From NCBI GenBank assembly GCA_026387805.1, contig JAPLKY010000144.1, positions 1-10,401 on the forward strand: DNA of 10,401 bases, in the 5' to 3' direction. Position 1 is the stretch's first letter; every line of letters begins with the position of its first letter. The translations under genes and the position numbers were made by a program. Below are positions 1-6,269 of this stretch, one piece after another. This DNA comes from Candidatus Krumholzibacteriia bacterium (GTDB lineage Bacteria; Krumholzibacteriota; Krumholzibacteriia; Krumholzibacteriales; Krumholzibacteriaceae). Below the pieces are notes generated by a model. That model worked only from the letters and a program-made list of their open reading frames with translations. It was not told the origin of the DNA and ran no database searches.

Positions 1-580
1 TTCCCGAAATCTTCGAGAGCGGGACGCCCGTTTCCTCGGCGAGCACGACGTACATCGCGAGCAGAATCGCGGCCGTCGAGTTGATGGTCATCGAAGTGCT
101 GACCTTCTCCAGAGGAATATCATTCATGAGACCTCTGAAATCATCAATGGAATCGATTGCCACGCCGACTCTTCCAACTTCTCCTTCGGCTATCGGATCG
201 TCCGAGTCGTAGCCCATCTGGGTCGGAAGGTCGAATGCGATCGAGAGTCCCGTTTGGCCCTTCTCGAGGAGGTAGCGGAAGCGCAGGTTCGTCTCCTCCG
301 CGGAACCAAAGCCCGCGTACTGCCGCATCGTCCAGAATTTTCCCCTGAACATCGTGGGGTAAACGCCTCTCGCGTAGGGATAGGCTCCGGGGAAGGCAAG
401 GCGTTCGAGGTACGAAGAATCGGGGGAATCGAGCGGGGTATAGAGCGGCTTCATCTCGATTCCGGAGGTCGTCGCGAAGGCGCTCTTTCGCTCTCCCGCC
501 TTTACGCGGAAGGGATGATACGTTCCTTCTTCCCAGTTCCTGATCTCTTCGGTGAGGCTCCTCTTCTTCTTGACGGGCAT
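1..580 (-). CDS. mutB: Methylmalonyl-CoA mutase large (catalytic) subunit, N-terminal part
   Basis: Adenosylcobalamin-dependent isomerase that turns (R)-methylmalonyl-CoA into succinyl-CoA in the cytoplasm. Only about 193 N-terminal residues are visible; the frame is still open at the left edge. What is seen: a PYARGVYPTMFRGKFWTMRQYAGFG-like block with Arg86 and Tyr88, matching Arg87/Tyr89 of the Propionibacterium mutase, then AEETN, GLSIAFDLPTQMGYDSDD and VSTSMTINSTAAILLAMY, all hallmarks of the substrate-binding TIM barrel. Tyr in RQYAGF favours methylmalonyl-CoA mutase over isobutyryl-CoA mutase, which has Phe there. The short N-terminus is like the 'alpha' type whose B12 domain is often a separate protein; this cannot be checked here. 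The ATG has a GAGAGG ribosome site six bases upstream. That site overlaps the stop codon of the upstream carboxylase gene, so the two are very probably co-transcribed and translationally coupled. Family call is firm; exact subtype is inferred. Confidence 0.95.
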   Translation of the reverse strand, partial: MPVKKKRSLTEEIRNWEEGTYHPFRVKAGERKSAFATTSGIEMKPLYTPLDSPDSSYLERLAFPGAYPYARGVYPTMFRGKFWTMRQYAGFGSAEETNLRFRYLLEKGQTGLSIAFDLPTQMGYDSDDPIAEGEVGRVGVAIDSIDDFRGLMNDIPLEKVSTSMTINSTAAILLAMYVVLAEETGVPLSKISG

Positions 581-590
581 GGGAGACCTC

Positions 591-2144
591 TCAGAGCGGG
601 ATGTTACCGTGCTTCTTCGGCGGAAGCTGCTGCCGCTTGTTGAGCAGATTCTCGAGGGCGTGGATGATCATCGGCCTCGTGTTCTCGGGGCTGATGACAT
701 CGTCGAGATAGCCGAAAGATGCCGCGACGTAAGGATTGGCGAACGATTCGACGTACATATCGATGTATTTCTGGAGCTCGATCTCGGGATCCTCGGCCGA
801 TGAGATCTCCTTGCGGTAGAGAATGTTGACGGCGCCGTCCGCGCCCATGACCGCGATTTCCGCCGTCGGCCAGGCGATGTTGTAATCTCCCCTGATGTGC
901 TTGCTCGACATGACGCAGTATGCGCCCCCATAGGCCTTCCGCGTGATCACGGTTATCTTGGGCACGGTCGCCTCGCAATAGGCGAAGATGAGCTTCGCGC
1001 CGTGCCTGATGATGCCGCTCCACTCCTGCTGCGTGCCCGGAAGGAAGCCGGGCACGTCCTCGATCGTGATGAGCGGAACGTTGAAGGCGTCGCAGAAGCG
1101 GACGAAACGTGCGCCCTTGATCGAGGAATCGATGTCGAGAACCCCCGCCATATGGAGGGGCTGGTTCGCGACGACGCCCACGACGTGCCCGTTCAGGCGC
1201 GCGAAGCCGACGACGATGTTCCTGGCCCAGAGCGGCTGCACTTCGAAGAAAGCGCCGTTATCGACGATAAAGTCGATGATCTCGGTGACGTCGTACGGCT
1301 GCCGGGGATCGTCGGGAACGACGTCGGCCAGCTTCGGCTCCTTGCGGCCCGGGTCGTCGCTTGGCGCGGCGTACGGCGGATCCTCGAGGTTGTTCTGCGG
1401 AAGGTACGACAGAAGCTCCTTGATCCTCGCGATGCAATCCTCGTCGTTCTCCGCCATGAAGTGGGCGACGCCGCTCTTGCTGTTGTGGGTGAGCGCGCCG
1501 CCGAGCTCCTCCAAGGTCACGTCCTCGTGGGTCACCTTCTTGATGACGTTGGGGCCCGTGATGAACATGTGGCTCGTGTCCTTGACCATGAATATGAAAT
1601 CGGTGATCGCCGGGGAGTAGACCGCGCCCCCGGCGCACGGTCCCATGATGGCGGATATCTGCGGGATCACGCCCGAGGCGAGCGTATTCCTCAGGAATAT
1701 GTCCGCGTATCCGCCGAGGCTCGCCACCCCTTCCTGTATGCGGGCGCCGCCGCTGTCGCAGAGGCCCACGACGGGAGAGCCGTTTTCCATCGCCATATCG
1801 AGGAGGCGCGTGATCTTGCCCGCGTTGGCCTCGCTGAGACTGCCGCCGAAGACGGTGAAGTCCTGGGCGAACGCGAAGACGTTGCGGCTGTTCACGAGCC
1901 CGTGCCCGCAGACGACCCCGTCGCCGACGATCCGGTTCTCCTCCATGCCCGGCCACGTCGATCGGTGCGTGACGAAAACGCCGAGCTCCTGGAAGGTTCC
2001 CTCGTCGAAAAGCACGTGGATCCGCTCGCGCGCCGTAAGGCGTCCCGATTCGTGGATCTTCTGTATCCTCTCGACGCCGCCGCCGAGGAGCGCCTGCTCG
2101 CGCTTTTTCAAGAGAATCTCGAACTTGTCCTTCTTGGCTTTCAA
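591..2144 (-). CDS. pccB: Acyl-CoA carboxylase beta subunit (propionyl-CoA carboxylase type)
   Basis: Carboxyltransferase subunit that moves CO2 from carboxybiotin to an acyl-CoA, most likely propionyl-CoA given the methylmalonyl-CoA mutase gene 10 bases downstream. The protein is 517 residues, the usual size. It shows the N-terminal ALLGGGVERIQKIHESGRLTARERI segment, the acyl-CoA-side oxyanion motif GPCAGGAVYSPA (Gly172-Gly173) and the biotin-side motif KAYGGAYCVMSSKH (Gly406-Gly407-Ala408), then WPTAEIAVMGADGAVNIL. Position 410, which is Asp in typical PccB and Ile in S. coelicolor AccB, is Cys here. The start is TTG at 2144: it has a strong AGGAGGT seven bases upstream and fits the family N-terminus. 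The open frame continues to 2339, but that stretch contains the promoter and has no family resemblance. Methylmalonyl-CoA decarboxylase alpha and transcarboxylase 12S are close homologues and cannot be fully excluded. No biotin carboxylase or biotin carrier gene is in view. Confidence 0.93.
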   Translation of the reverse strand: MKAKKDKFEILLKKREQALLGGGVERIQKIHESGRLTARERIHVLFDEGTFQELGVFVTHRSTWPGMEENRIVGDGVVCGHGLVNSRNVFAFAQDFTVFGGSLSEANAGKITRLLDMAMENGSPVVGLCDSGGARIQEGVASLGGYADIFLRNTLASGVIPQISAIMGPCAGGAVYSPAITDFIFMVKDTSHMFITGPNVIKKVTHEDVTLEELGGALTHNSKSGVAHFMAENDEDCIARIKELLSYLPQNNLEDPPYAAPSDDPGRKEPKLADVVPDDPRQPYDVTEIIDFIVDNGAFFEVQPLWARNIVVGFARLNGHVVGVVANQPLHMAGVLDIDSSIKGARFVRFCDAFNVPLITIEDVPGFLPGTQQEWSGIIRHGAKLIFAYCEATVPKITVITRKAYGGAYCVMSSKHIRGDYNIAWPTAEIAVMGADGAVNILYRKEISSAEDPEIELQKYIDMYVESFANPYVAASFGYLDDVISPENTRPMIIHALENLLNKRQQLPPKKHGNIPL

Positions 2145-2151
2145 GGGAGAT

Positions 2152-2158
2152 ACCTCCT
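2152..2158 (-). promoter_or_regulatory. Ribosome binding site that sets the TTG start of pccB
   Basis: The minus strand reads AGGAGGT, followed by seven bases and then TTG at 2144. This near-perfect Shine-Dalgarno sequence decides the start, since no ATG or GTG lies at a suitable distance and the longer reading frame would begin upstream of the promoter. Confidence 0.85.
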
Positions 2159-2202
2159 CGGGAGGTTTGATGCCTGCGCGCCCGGTCGTGGGAGCCGGGA
2201 GC

Positions 2203-2219
2203 GCGAATAGAGTATTCGC
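2203..2219. repeat. Perfect 7-3-7 inverted repeat at the pccB transcription start; candidate operator
   Basis: The plus strand reads GCGAATA-GAG-TATTCGC, two perfect 7-base arms around a 3-base centre. It begins two bases beyond the predicted -10 box of the pccB promoter and so covers the expected start point at about 2214. A repressor bound here would block initiation. Alternatively it would form a small hairpin at the 5' end of the mRNA. The regulator is not identifiable from this window. Confidence 0.55.
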
Positions 2220-2220
2220 T

Positions 2221-2249
2221 ATCCTAGCCGATGCCGGGCGAACGGTCAA
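2221..2249 (-). promoter_or_regulatory. Sigma-70-like promoter for pccB-mutB
   Basis: The minus strand carries TTGACC (2249-2244), exactly 17 bases, then TAGGAT (2226-2221). Predicted start of transcription is about 2214, giving a leader of about 70 bases before the TTG start codon. Its place inside the longer open frame argues against any start upstream of 2144. Confidence 0.7.
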
Positions 2250-2270
2250 CGGGAATGTGATCGAAATGCG

Positions 2271-2299
2271 TTGTAAAAGACGGCGATTGCATCTATTAT
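2271..2299 (+). promoter_or_regulatory. Sigma-70-like promoter for the lipoprotein-protease genes
   Basis: TTGTAA (2271-2276), exactly 17 bases, then TATTAT (2294-2299), in an unusually AT-rich patch for this window. Start of transcription would be near 2306, about 55 bases before the ATG at 2361. Its -35 box lies 21 bases from the -35 box of the opposite pccB promoter, so the two are back to back. Confidence 0.65.
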
Positions 2300-2347
2300 A
2301 AAACGTTCCGATGATGCGTGAGGCGGAAGATTCGAGCATTCATTCAA

Positions 2348-2354
2348 GGGAGGT
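2348..2354 (+). promoter_or_regulatory. Ribosome binding site of the lipoprotein gene
   Basis: GGGAGGT preceded by AA, with six bases to the ATG at 2361. It confirms that start over any upstream alternative. Confidence 0.8.
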
Positions 2355-2360
2355 AGTTCG

Positions 2361-2933
2361 ATGACTATTCGTCAGCGCGTGCGTCTCGCATTCGTCGCGC
2401 TCCTGCTCCTGCCCCTCGTGTTCTCATGCGCGAAGAGCGGGAAGAAGGCCGAGAACGCTCCGGCCGACACGACCCGCGCGGATACGACGCTTTCTTACGT
2501 CTCCCGAGAGGTGAGTTTCGGCGTGTTCTTCGACGCGGAGGGCGTGAAGCGCACGATCAAACTCGGGAGCCGGGATCGGCAGACCACGATCTACATCATC
2601 GTGAATTTTCCCGAGACGATGCCGATCGCCGCGGTCGAATACCGACTCGTGCTTCCGCCGGAGGTCAAGATCGAGAACGACGTTTATTACAATCAGCGCG
2701 TCGCGCTTCTCGGAACGTTCGACGAGGGGATCAGCGAGACCTTCCCGTGCGTCCCGGGGCCGAAGCTCGTGCTCCATGCGCTGACCCTGAGCGTTCCGCC
2801 CGGTCTCAAGAACGCCGAGATCGCGCTCCTTGCGCACGCGAGAAGCGATTTCATCGGCATCGCGCAGTGCGACGAGGGACAGACGATGGTCCCGGCGACC
2901 TCTTTCAAGGCCGTGATAAATCCAACGGAGTGA
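2361..2933 (+). CDS. Small secreted lipoprotein of unknown function
   Basis: A 190-residue protein with a clear lipoprotein signal: basic start (MTIRQRVR), a hydrophobic run, and a lipobox ending LVFSC with the lipidated Cys at position 23. A charged, Thr/Asp-rich linker follows (about residues 24-45). The rest (about 46-190) alternates short hydrophobic strands with turns, including TTIYIIVNFPETMPIAAVEYRL and KNAEIALLAHARSDFIGI, which looks like one beta-sandwich, perhaps cohesin-like. Two further Cys, in FPCVPG and IAQCDEG, could form a disulphide outside the cytoplasm. I do not recognise a named family. It has its own promoter and ribosome site, and the M6 protease gene starts 43 bases after its stop with no convincing terminator between, so the two probably share a transcript. 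It could be an envelope partner of the protease, but nothing in the sequence proves that. Confidence 0.85.
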   Translation: MTIRQRVRLAFVALLLLPLVFSCAKSGKKAENAPADTTRADTTLSYVSREVSFGVFFDAEGVKRTIKLGSRDRQTTIYIIVNFPETMPIAAVEYRLVLPPEVKIENDVYYNQRVALLGTFDEGISETFPCVPGPKLVLHALTLSVPPGLKNAEIALLAHARSDFIGIAQCDEGQTMVPATSFKAVINPTE

Positions 2934-2976
2934 TTCGCCGGCGAGAGCGGCCGGCTCGCGAATCGGCAGGTGAGCG

Positions 2977-5100
2977 ATGAAATCGACGGCGGCGAGAGTC
3001 CTCGTGGCGGCGTGCATTCTTCTGCTCGCGCGCGAGATGTGGGCGGGGATCGTCTCCCCGCGGAACGGCGGAGCGCTTCCGCCTCGGTACCTCGAGCTCA
3101 AGAGACGATCGAAGGACGCCTTCATGCTCAAGCGCGCCTGGCTCGAGCGTCGCGCGAATCAGGTGCGCGGCGACGTGCGGTACCGGCTTCTCCGCTCTCC
3201 CGCCGGAACCGCTCTGCACGACGCCGGCGCTGCGCTCGGCGGGGAGCTCGCGATCCCGGTCGTGCTCGGTCTCTACAACGATATCTCCGTCGCCCCCTTC
3301 ACGAGGAACGCGTTCGACACGGAGTTCTTCACCGGGCCCTGGACGCCCGGCACGATCCATCAATACTGGAACGAGGTCTCGTACGGTCTCTTCGACGTCA
3401 CGGGAACCGTATTCGACTGGGTGCAGCTTTCGCAGGACGAATACTATTACACGGGAGGGTCCTCTCAGGGCTACCTGCCGCCGCCCTATGGCACGGCGCG
3501 GACCGGCGACATGATAAAGGAAATACTCGATGCCCTCGATCCCTCTACGGATTTTGGCGCGTTCGACAACGACGGTCCCGACGGCATTCCGAACTCGGGG
3601 GACGACGACGGGTTCGTCGACGTGCTGCTCGTGGTTCATCCGACGTTCGGAGCGGAGTGCGACGGCATCTCGCCGCACATCTGGTCGCATTCGTGGACCT
3701 ACAGCCAGTGGCCCGTTTCGGGAGGTGAGCCGTACCCGACGAACGATCCCGCGGCGGGGGGCGGCTCCGTCAGGATAGACGACTATATCGTCGTTCCGTC
3801 CCTTTCGTGCGATACGGGGATAATCGAGATCGGCGTCATATGCCACGAGCTGGGGCACGCGATCGGGCTTCCGGACCTCTACGACCTGAACGGCGGCTCG
3901 AGCGGCATCGGATACTGGGGGCTCATGGGATCGGGCAACTGGAATACTCCGGCCTCCCCGGCGCACCCGTGCGCGTGGTCCCGCGAGCAGCTCGGATGGC
4001 TCAATCCCGTCGAGATCGGCCGGCGCGCGCGGACGCTCGATCTGGACCCCGTCGCCGCGACCGGCGACGTCCTGAAATTCCCGCTTCCGACGCGGCGTTT
4101 CAAGCGAACGACGTATGCGACGAACAGCCATGCGCTCGTATGCGCATACAACGATGCGGAAGCGAGCGTGCGCGGATGGCCGCGCGGGGGCGGCTACGGA
4201 AACGGCTGGAACGAATCGGTGTTCCACGAGTTCTCCGTCGACGCCTCGCGTCCCGTGACGATGCGCTATGACGTGACAATCGATTCGGAAGATGACTTCG
4301 ATTTCGGCAGGCTCCTCCTCGAGAGGGAGGGCGCAGTGATGGAGGCTACGCTTCGGACCCGCGATACGTTTTCAACGTCGATAACGTGCAAATCGACGGC
4401 GGCGGGCTCTCCTATTCCGCCGATTTCGAGCTCGATTCGGGGGCGTGGCGGAACGGCTCTCCGCCGGCCGAGTATCTTCTCGTCGAGAACAGACGGAGAT
4501 CCGGCTTCGACGCGAACCTTCCGGGGCAGGGAATGCTCCTCTGGCACGCCGAGAACAGCACCGCCTACACCGCCCTCGGGAACAGCGGGGGCGCGAGCAA
4601 TACGCAGACGCGCGGACTCGTTCTCGAGGAGGCCGACGGCAATTACGATCTTCTCGCGCCCGGCGGCAATCAGGGGGACGACGGTGATCCCTATCCGGGG
4701 ACCTCGAACAACCGGGAATTCGGCCCCACGACGATTCCGCGCAGCCAGACGAACGATGGCGTTCTCTCGCCGGTGCAAATCGCGGGCGTCGTGTACGGCT
4801 CTTCGAACATCTCCGCGACGTTCAGCGGCGGCATGCCGGCACCCGCCATCGTTGCCGTGCTGCCCGATACGATCGACAAGGAGCGCGACGCGGAGGCGGT
4901 GCTCGATATCCGCGGCTCATGGATGGGGTACGTGGCGACCGCATATCTCGCGCTCGGATTCGATACGGTCAGATCGGTTTCCGTTGATTGGCGCGGCGAA
5001 GAGCGGATCGTCGCGACCTTTCCGATCAGCTCGCTGTACGCGGGGAGATGGAATCTGGTCGTCGTCGGGGGGGACGGGCAACCGTCGACGATTCAGGTAA
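2977..5100 (+). CDS. Secreted M6-family zinc metalloprotease, N-terminal catalytic part (frame-broken gene)
   Basis: First part of a large exported protease. MKSTAARVLVAACILLLAREMWAG is a signal peptide. Residues about 95-150 (AIPVVLGLYND, YWNEVSYGLFDVTGTV) are the M6 / immune-inhibitor-A propart and early catalytic fold. An acidic stretch with DNDGPDGIPNSGDDDGFVD may bind calcium. The zinc site is HELGHAIGLPD: His290, Glu291, His294 and Asp300, followed by DLYD and a WGLMGSG Met-turn with Met317. After LGWLNPVEIG the protein leaves the M6 pattern for an apparent beta-sandwich insert. As written the ribosome would read to the stop at 5098-5100. Only residues up to about 4340-4370 look native, because the rest of the protein continues in another frame (next entry). 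One missing base (or two extra) between 4272 and about 4385 explains this. Start: ATG with AGGTGA just upstream. It follows the lipoprotein gene by 43 bases. Confidence 0.9.
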   Translation: MKSTAARVLVAACILLLAREMWAGIVSPRNGGALPPRYLELKRRSKDAFMLKRAWLERRANQVRGDVRYRLLRSPAGTALHDAGAALGGELAIPVVLGLYNDISVAPFTRNAFDTEFFTGPWTPGTIHQYWNEVSYGLFDVTGTVFDWVQLSQDEYYYTGGSSQGYLPPPYGTARTGDMIKEILDALDPSTDFGAFDNDGPDGIPNSGDDDGFVDVLLVVHPTFGAECDGISPHIWSHSWTYSQWPVSGGEPYPTNDPAAGGGSVRIDDYIVVPSLSCDTGIIEIGVICHELGHAIGLPDLYDLNGGSSGIGYWGLMGSGNWNTPASPAHPCAWSREQLGWLNPVEIGRRARTLDLDPVAATGDVLKFPLPTRRFKRTTYATNSHALVCAYNDAEASVRGWPRGGGYGNGWNESVFHEFSVDASRPVTMRYDVTIDSEDDFDFGRLLLEREGAVMEATLRTRDTFSTSITCKSTAAGSPIPPISSSIRGRGGTALRRPSIFSSRTDGDPASTRTFRGRECSSGTPRTAPPTPPSGTAGARAIRRRADSFSRRPTAITIFSRPAAIRGTTVIPIRGPRTTGNSAPRRFRAARRTMAFSRRCKSRASCTALRTSPRRSAAACRHPPSLPCCPIRSTRSATRRRCSISAAHGWGTWRPHISRSDSIRSDRFPLIGAAKSGSSRPFRSARCTRGDGIWSSSGGTGNRRRFR

Positions 5101-6248
5101 CCGTCGAGATAGTATCGGCGGTGTACTTGAGTGCCTCGGTTACCGCGGGATGGGATTATCTGTTTGCCGAGTGGGTGCTGAAGGACACGCCGGGGATCCG
5201 GGGTTGTCTCCTCTACCGTTTTGTGGACGGGGCGTCGACGGGGGTGATCGTGACGCCGGATACGCTCAGAAGCGCATCGGGATCATTCTCCTTCAAGGAT
5301 TCTTCGGTCGAACCCGGCAGGTCGTATGCCTATCTGATCGTAACGTATCTGAACGGCGAAAGGGAGGAGCGATACGGGCTCGCCGGGCCGTACAGCATCG
5401 AAATGGTATCGGTGTATCTGAGTGCCTCGGTTACCGCCGGGCCGGATTACCTGCTCGCCGAGTGGGTGCTGAAGGACATACCGGGGATCCGGGGCTGTCT
5501 CCTCTATCGTTTCGTGGATGGGGCGCCGACGGGAGTGTGCGTAACACCCGATACTCTCAGAAGCGTGTCGGGGTCATTCTCCTTCAAGGACTTCTCCGTC
5601 GAACCCGGTAGGTCGTATGCCTATCTGATCGTCACGTATCTGAACGGCGAAAGAGAGGAGCAGTACAGGCTCGCCGGGCCGTACAGCGTCGAGATAGTAT
5701 CGGTCGCCGCGGTCACCGCGGGACGGGATTACCTGCTCGCCGAGTGGGCGCTGAAGGACGTACCTGGGATCCGGGGTTGTCTCCTCTACCGTTTTGCGGA
5801 TGGGGCGCCGACGGGAGTGATCGTGACGCCGGATACGCTCAGAAGCGCATCGGGATCATTCTTCTTCAAGGACTATTCCGTCGAACCCGGCAGGTCGTAT
5901 GCCTATCTGATCGTCACCTATCTGAACGGCGACAGAGAGAAACGATACGGGCTCGCCGGGCCGTACGGCATCGAGCGGTTCCCGTTCATCGCCGATCAGA
6001 ACTATCCGAATCCCTTCGCGCGGGAGACCACGCTGAGCTTCTTTATGCCGGAGCAGGGCTCCGTCGCGATCGACCTCTATGATGTCTCGGGGAAACGGGT
6101 CGCGCGTCTCACTGAGGGGCGGTACGAGCGCGGCACGCAAACGATCCGGTGGGCTCCGGCGAAGGGCGGCGTAGCCGCGGGCATCTACTTCTGCGTGTTT
6201 CGAACGGGGAACGTGACGAAGACGATCAAGATGATCTACGTTCCCTGA
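4386..6248 (+). CDS. M6 metalloprotease, C-terminal part: end of catalytic domain, TIG-like, three Fn3-like repeats, sorting domain
   Basis: Continuation of the protease in the -1 frame. The frame is open from 4272; the listed GTG at 4386 is formal and has no ribosome site. It opens with the end of the apparent insert (NVQIDGGGLSYSADFEL), then the late M6 motif EYLLVENRRRSGFD and GQGMLLWHAEN, both part of the protease fold. Next come a calcium-type loop (GNQGDDGDPYPG), a TIG-like Ig domain (about 4840-5110), three copies of a 92-97-residue Fn3-like module (5121-5978), and a final domain starting FIADQNYPNPFARETTLSF and ending TKTIKMIYVP. That last part is the FlgD-like / type IX-style C-terminal domain that marks outer-membrane export and anchoring in FCB bacteria. 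Together the two parts make about 1,090 residues. Either the gene is a recent pseudogene or the sequence has an indel error; intact downstream coding favours an error or a very recent event. Confidence 0.88.
   Translation: MQIDGGGLSYSADFELDSGAWRNGSPPAEYLLVENRRRSGFDANLPGQGMLLWHAENSTAYTALGNSGGASNTQTRGLVLEEADGNYDLLAPGGNQGDDGDPYPGTSNNREFGPTTIPRSQTNDGVLSPVQIAGVVYGSSNISATFSGGMPAPAIVAVLPDTIDKERDAEAVLDIRGSWMGYVATAYLALGFDTVRSVSVDWRGEERIVATFPISSLYAGRWNLVVVGGDGQPSTIQVTVEIVSAVYLSASVTAGWDYLFAEWVLKDTPGIRGCLLYRFVDGASTGVIVTPDTLRSASGSFSFKDSSVEPGRSYAYLIVTYLNGEREERYGLAGPYSIEMVSVYLSASVTAGPDYLLAEWVLKDIPGIRGCLLYRFVDGAPTGVCVTPDTLRSVSGSFSFKDFSVEPGRSYAYLIVTYLNGEREEQYRLAGPYSVEIVSVAAVTAGRDYLLAEWALKDVPGIRGCLLYRFADGAPTGVIVTPDTLRSASGSFFFKDYSVEPGRSYAYLIVTYLNGDREKRYGLAGPYGIERFPFIADQNYPNPFARETTLSFFMPEQGSVAIDLYDVSGKRVARLTEGRYERGTQTIRWAPAKGGVAAGIYFCVFRTGNVTKTIKMIYVP
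5121..5411 (+). repeat. Fn3-like protein repeat, copy 1 (97 codons)
   Basis: Unit begins VYLSASVTAG and ends AGPYSIEMVS. The Fn3-like features are a Trp in AEWVLKD, LLYRFVDG, the SFSFKD strand and the EPGRSYAYLIVTYLNG strand. A Cys in IRGCLLYR is conserved in all copies. Confidence 0.9.
5412..5702 (+). repeat. Fn3-like protein repeat, copy 2 (97 codons)
   Basis: The same 97-codon unit, joined directly to copy 1 with no linker. It differs most from the others in the stretch 5535-5580 (9 of 46 bases differ from copies 1 and 3), and has an extra Cys in GVCVTPD. Confidence 0.9.
5703..5978 (+). repeat. Fn3-like protein repeat, copy 3 (92 codons, shortened start)
   Basis: The unit begins VAAVTAG instead of VYLSASVTAG, a loss of three codons, and runs to GPYGIER before the sorting domain. 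It is identical to copy 1 over 46 bases (5817-5862 against 5244-5289). Confidence 0.9.
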
Positions 6249-6269
6249 TATTCCCGGAAATCAGAACGT
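6238..6269. terminator. Dyad between convergent genes; candidate bidirectional terminator
   Basis: The left arm ACGTTCCCTGAT (6238-6249) pairs with the right arm ATCAGAACGT (6260-6269) through ten base pairs with a CC bulge. The loop itself holds TTCC-C-GGAA. The protease stop (6246-6248) and the barrel-gene stop (6261-6263, minus strand) both lie in the arms. There is no T run on either side, so it is not a classical intrinsic terminator. Confidence 0.5.

Noticed and set aside
897..2210. 437-codon open frame on the plus strand
   Set aside because: It is antisense to the clearly conserved carboxylase gene; the translation is Arg/Asp-rich with no family motif, as expected from GC-rich opposite-strand frames.
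2933..2963. Hairpin between lipoprotein and protease genes (ATTCGC ... GCGAAT) as a terminator
   Set aside because: The stem is interrupted, no T run follows, and the protease ribosome site comes five bases later; it could at most affect mRNA processing.
2905..4227. 440-codon open frame on the minus strand
   Set aside because: It is opposite the M6 protease catalytic region, has biased Arg-rich composition and has no ribosome site or recognisable motif.
4272..4385. Programmed -1 ribosomal frameshift
   Set aside because: The direction fits, but no proper slippery heptamer in the zero frame was found; ACG TTT TCA near 4367 lacks the needed first base.
5067..5073. Run of seven G as the site of the protease frameshift
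   Set aside because: The TIG-like domain reads continuously in the same frame on both sides of the run, and the frame change must occur earlier, before about 4386.
4988..5611. Second open frame through the Fn3-like repeats, and a similar one at 5744-6082
   Set aside because: These arise because the repeats share codon bias; the +3 frame carries the Fn3-like pattern and joins the sorting domain.
5121..5978. Repeats as a CRISPR-like or mobile array
   Set aside because: Units are about 290 bases, in frame, without spacers, and encode an Fn3-like fold.
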